DNA from: Marinosulfonomonas sp.
GTDB lineage: Bacteria; Pseudomonadota; Alphaproteobacteria; Rhodobacterales; Rhodobacteraceae
Assembly: GCA_026989405.1 (NCBI GenBank)
Contig: JALSJL010000251.1
Coordinates: 1 to 17,064, forward strand
Direction: 5' to 3'
Length of the DNA: 17,064 nucleotides
The notes below the pieces were generated by a model, which worked only from the letters and a program-made list of their open reading frames with translations, was not told the DNA's origin and did no database searches. The number at the start of each line of letters is the position of its first letter. The first letter of the stretch is position 1. The translations under genes were made by a program, and so were the position numbers. Shown here piece after piece: positions 14,453-17,064 of the stretch.

Positions 14453-16060
14453 TCACATTCGGAACACGCCAAAACGGGTTTCGGCAATCGGGGCATTCAA
14501 GGCTGCGCGCAGCGACAGGGCCAGAACCGCCCGCGATTTACGAGGATCAATGACCCCGTCATCCCAAAGCCGGGCCGACGCATAGAGCGGGTGCGACTGC
14601 TGCTCGAACATTTCGATGGTCGGGCGTTTGAATTGCTGTTCATCGGCGTCAGACCAGGTGCCGCCGGCGCGCTCGATCGCGTCGCGCCTGACCGTGGCCA
14701 GAACACCGGCCGCCTGCTCTCCGCCCATGACCGATATGCGCGAATTGGGCCAGGTCCAGAGAAACCGCGGCTGATAGGCGCGACCGGCCATGCCGTAATT
14801 CCCGGCCCCGAACGAGCCACCTACGATCATGGTGATCTTTGGCACCGAGGTCGTGGCCACTGCCGTCACCATCTTGGCGCCATGGCGGGCGATGCCTTCG
14901 TTTTCATATTTCCGGCCCACCATGAACCCGGTGATGTTCTGCAGGAACACCAGCGGGATCCGCCGTTGCGAACAGAGCTCGATGAAATGGGCCCCCTTCT
15001 GTGCGCTTTGCGAGAACAGGACGCCGTTGTTGGCCACGATCCCGACCGGGCAGCCGTCGATATGGGCAAATCCGGTCACAAGGGTTTCGCCAAAGCGGGC
15101 CTTGAATTCATCGAACCGCGACCCGTCGACAATGCGCGCAATCACTTCGCGAATGTCGTAGGGCGTGCGCAGGTCGGCCGGAACGATATCGAGCAGTTCT
15201 TCGGGGTCATGGGCCGGCAATTCGGGGGTTTGCCACTGCACGGTCTGCGGGCGGGCGCGGTTCAGGCCTGCTATCGATTGTCGCGCCAGTGCAAGCGCAT
15301 GGGCATCGTCCTGCGCAAGATAGTCGGCAACACCGGACAGCCGGGTGTGCACATCGCCGCCGCCCAGTTCCTCGGCGCTGACGATCTCGCCGGTGGCGGC
15401 CTTGACCAGTGGCGGCCCGGCCAGAAAGATCGTGCCCTGTTCCTGCACGATGATCGAAACATCCGACATCGCCGGCACGTAGGCCCCACCTGCCGTGCAG
15501 GACCCCATGACCACCGAAATCTGCGCTATCCCCCTGGCGCTCATCCGGGCCTGATTGTAGAAAATGCGGCCGAAATGCTCGCGGTCCGGAAACACCTCAT
15601 CCTGGTTGGGCAGGTTCGCGCCGCCGGAATCGACCAGATAGACGCAGGGCAGCCGGCATTCCTCGGCAATTTCCTGGGCGCGCAAATGTTTCTTGACGGT
15701 CATCGGATAGTAGGTGCCGCCCTTCACCGTGGCATCGTTGCACACCACCATGACATCCTGGCCGTGGACCTGACCAACCCCGGCGATCAGGCCGGCGCCT
15801 GGCGCGGCCCCCTCATACATGTCATGCGCGGCGGTGGCCCCGATCTCGAGAAACGGGCTGCCAGGATCAAGCAGGTTTGCCACCCGGTCACGGGGCAGCA
15901 TCTTGCCGCGCGAAAGGTGGCGGGCACGCGGCTTCTTGCCGCCGCCGAAGGCCGCATGCTCTGCCGCCTGTCGCACGATATCAATGGCTTCCAGGTGCGC
16001 GGCCCGGTTCTTGCGGGCCGTCTCGGACCCGCGCACAAGTGCTGACTGCAATTTGCTCAT
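14453..16060 (-). CDS. liuB: Methylcrotonyl-CoA carboxylase carboxyltransferase (beta) subunit
   Basis: A 535-residue carboxyltransferase (also called mccB) that moves the carboxyl group from biotin to 3-methylcrotonyl-CoA, giving 3-methylglutaconyl-CoA. It has the two crotonase-like halves of the family. Visible are RDRVANLLDPGSPFLEIG (N-half), DSGGANLPNQDEVFPDREHF with GSCTAGGAYVPAMSD, and in the C-half NNGVLFSQSAQKGAHFIELC, LVFLQNITGFMVG and GGSFGAGNYGMAGRAYQPRF. The D-S-G-G-A-N-L-P-x-Q segment is characteristic of methylcrotonyl rather than propionyl carboxylases. The start at 16060 (MSKLQSAL) overlaps the stop of the LprI-like gene (ATGA); the in-frame extension to 16630 is an antisense-type run through that gene and is rejected. 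No truncation. Confidence 0.96.
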   Translation of the reverse strand: MSKLQSALVRGSETARKNRAAHLEAIDIVRQAAEHAAFGGGKKPRARHLSRGKMLPRDRVANLLDPGSPFLEIGATAAHDMYEGAAPGAGLIAGVGQVHGQDVMVVCNDATVKGGTYYPMTVKKHLRAQEIAEECRLPCVYLVDSGGANLPNQDEVFPDREHFGRIFYNQARMSARGIAQISVVMGSCTAGGAYVPAMSDVSIIVQEQGTIFLAGPPLVKAATGEIVSAEELGGGDVHTRLSGVADYLAQDDAHALALARQSIAGLNRARPQTVQWQTPELPAHDPEELLDIVPADLRTPYDIREVIARIVDGSRFDEFKARFGETLVTGFAHIDGCPVGIVANNGVLFSQSAQKGAHFIELCSQRRIPLVFLQNITGFMVGRKYENEGIARHGAKMVTAVATTSVPKITMIVGGSFGAGNYGMAGRAYQPRFLWTWPNSRISVMGGEQAAGVLATVRRDAIERAGGTWSDADEQQFKRPTIEMFEQQSHPLYASARLWDDGVIDPRKSRAVLALSLRAALNAPIAETRFGVFRM

Positions 16061-16605
16061 TCGACTATGTCCCGCCTCATGCGCAGCTCGATGGCCCGTT
16101 GCGCCGTTCTGCTCATCAGGCATTCCGATCCGGAGATATGGCGCAGCGAGCCCGCCCCCCAGACACTGTAGGCAAATCCGCATTCGGCGTCCCGAAATGT
16201 GATCCAGGCACGCTGCGCATCGCGCAAACGCTCGGCGCGGACTGCAAAATCGGCCTCGCCGCCCGCGTCCAGGCTTTTGGCCCAGGCCATGGTTTCGCGA
16301 TACTCCTGGTTCAGGACCCTGTCCCAGACCAGGGTTTCGGCCTGATTGCACATCATCATTCCAAGCGTTGTTTCGCCGCCCGCCTCGTTTTGGCTGCACT
16401 CCGCCGCCAGGCGTCCGATGCAGGCCTTGTGCGACGCGCCATCCTGCGTGCCGGCAAGGCATTGCTCCAGCCCTGGGCTGTAGCGGTCCGCAAGATCCTG
16501 TATTTCCGGGGCAGCCACGGCCGGGGCAAGACCAGCAAGCCAGATCGCAACCCACAGATGTCGGGAAAGACATATCCGTCGCGCCTTGATCCGCTGCATG
16601 ATCAT
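16057..16605 (-). CDS. LprI/DUF1311-like secreted protein
   Basis: A 182-residue predicted periplasmic protein. Residues 1-31 are a Sec signal peptide (MIMQRIKARRICLSRHLW..., cleavage near PAVAA). The mature part has six cysteines and the family hallmark AQRAWITFRDAECGFAY, preceded by the WDRVLNQEY stretch, which identifies the lysozyme-inhibitor LprI/DUF1311 group. Known LprI proteins inhibit lysozyme, but most members are uncharacterised. The gene overlaps its upstream paralog and the downstream carboxylase gene by ATGA on both sides, so it is translated as part of the leucine operon. The start could also be the ATG at 16599, which sits better relative to the GGAGGGG upstream. Why a secreted protein is expressed with a cytoplasmic carboxylase is unknown. 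Confidence 0.85.
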   Translation of the reverse strand: MIMQRIKARRICLSRHLWVAIWLAGLAPAVAAPEIQDLADRYSPGLEQCLAGTQDGASHKACIGRLAAECSQNEAGGETTLGMMMCNQAETLVWDRVLNQEYRETMAWAKSLDAGGEADFAVRAERLRDAQRAWITFRDAECGFAYSVWGAGSLRHISGSECLMSRTAQRAIELRMRRDIVE

Positions 16606-17064
16606 TTCCCCTCCACAATCGAGGAGACATGCTGCAACCGGTCGTATCGCGCTGCCGTCAGGTCCCGCAGGCAGGTGTCTTCGATGATGGCGCGCCGGTC
16701 GCTGCCGCCTGCCGCGACCCTTTCAAGCCGGCACTGGATTTCGACCCAGTCACGCCAGGCGGCCTCTGCTGCCTTCACCTGTTCGGCCGGATCACCGCTG
16801 AGCGCCGGTCGCTCGGATGGCGGGACCTGTCCGATGCGAAACAGCACCCGTGCCCCGGCCCGGCGAACCAGGTCGCGCCAGACCGCCAGCTCTTCATCGA
16901 CGCACAGCCTTTCTTCCAGGTTTTCATTGCCGATCTCGTTTTCGGCAAGGCAATCAAGCGTCATGGCCCCCAGACAGGTTCGGGTGTTCTGGCCCGTTTC
17001 CAGGCACCCCAGCAAAACCACCGGATCAGCCTGGACCGACGGAATGGCAAGGACCTGCGCCCCG
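16602..17064 (-). CDS. Second LprI/DUF1311-like secreted protein, start cut by window edge
   Basis: The frame is open to the last base of the window, so the N-terminus is missing; 153 codons are visible. The residues before an internal GTG at 17021 (AQVLAIPSVQADPV) read like the end of a signal peptide with cleavage after VQA, so the true start lies upstream and the GTG is not it. The visible part aligns with the neighbouring protein: GCLETGQNTRTCLG matches QCLAGTQDGASHKACIG, then a C...E..VW pattern and a final AAWRDWVEIQC in place of AQRAWITFRDAEC. It is therefore a diverged tandem paralog, with the hallmark segment weaker than normal. The stop overlaps the next start (ATGA). Confidence 0.75.
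   Translation of the reverse strand, partial: GAQVLAIPSVQADPVVLLGCLETGQNTRTCLGAMTLDCLAENEIGNENLEERLCVDEELAVWRDLVRRAGARVLFRIGQVPPSERPALSGDPAEQVKAAEAAWRDWVEIQCRLERVAAGGSDRRAIIEDTCLRDLTAARYDRLQHVSSIVEGK

Noticed and set aside
13115..16045. Plus-strand open frame of 976 codons opposite both carboxylase subunit genes
   Set aside because: It is antisense to two clearly identified enzymes, has no domain or Shine-Dalgarno support, and spans their boundary. Long antisense frames are expected where GC-rich codon use removes stop codons.
16061..16630. Extended N-terminus for the carboxyltransferase subunit up to 16630
   Set aside because: The extra 190 residues lie in another frame of the LprI-like gene and match nothing in the carboxyltransferase family, which begins near MSKLQSAL.

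Overview
All 23 genes in this window lie on the minus strand and are tightly packed. Most neighbours overlap by 4 bases (ATGA) or less, or sit within a few tens of bases. The sequence is GC-rich by eye. The gene content and order point to an alphaproteobacterium of the Rhodobacterales (Rhodobacter/Roseobacter relatives): a 14-subunit-type nuo operon interspersed with small Rhodobacterales-type extra ORFs, next to a leucine-degradation operon. No genus can be named from the sequence alone.

Read in the direction of transcription (right to left), the first block (about 17064-10182) is the distal part of a leucine/isovalerate catabolic operon. It runs: two paralogous LprI/DUF1311-like secreted proteins (the first cut by the window edge), methylcrotonyl-CoA carboxylase carboxyltransferase subunit, methylcrotonyl-CoA carboxylase biotin subunit, a glutathione S-transferase-like protein, hydroxymethylglutaryl-CoA lyase, and a methylglutaconyl-CoA hydratase-type enoyl-CoA hydratase. 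Together the four core enzymes take 3-methylcrotonyl-CoA to acetoacetate plus acetyl-CoA. The isovaleryl-CoA dehydrogenase that would feed them is presumably upstream, outside the window.

A 140-base gap (10042-10181) separates this block from the nuo operon. It holds a 17-base hairpin/palindrome, a plausible sigma70-type promoter with an 8-base inverted repeat around it, and a strong ribosome binding site before the GTG start of nuoA.

The second block (10041-1) is the respiratory complex I operon: nuoA, nuoB, nuoC, small membrane protein, sulfotransferase, nuoD, four-helix membrane protein, nuoE (with a C-terminal helix-hairpin-helix tail), membrane-anchored helix-hairpin-helix protein, DUF5337-like membrane protein, nuoF, small membrane protein, two secreted DUF5333-like paralogs, lipoprotein, and the first 209 codons of nuoG. 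Every iron-sulfur ligand expected in the NuoB, E, F and partial G proteins is present, so the enzyme looks functional. Nine extra ORFs are threaded through the nuo genes.

The least ordinary points are a PAPS-dependent-type sulfotransferase inserted between nuoC and nuoD, and a helix-hairpin-helix domain found both fused to NuoE and on the neighbouring membrane-anchored protein (54 of 73 residues identical). Two secreted two-cysteine paralogs between nuoF and nuoG, and a pair of LprI-like paralogs translationally coupled to the methylcrotonyl-CoA carboxylase genes, are also worth a look. I saw no tRNA, rRNA, CRISPR array, insertion sequence or phage gene.
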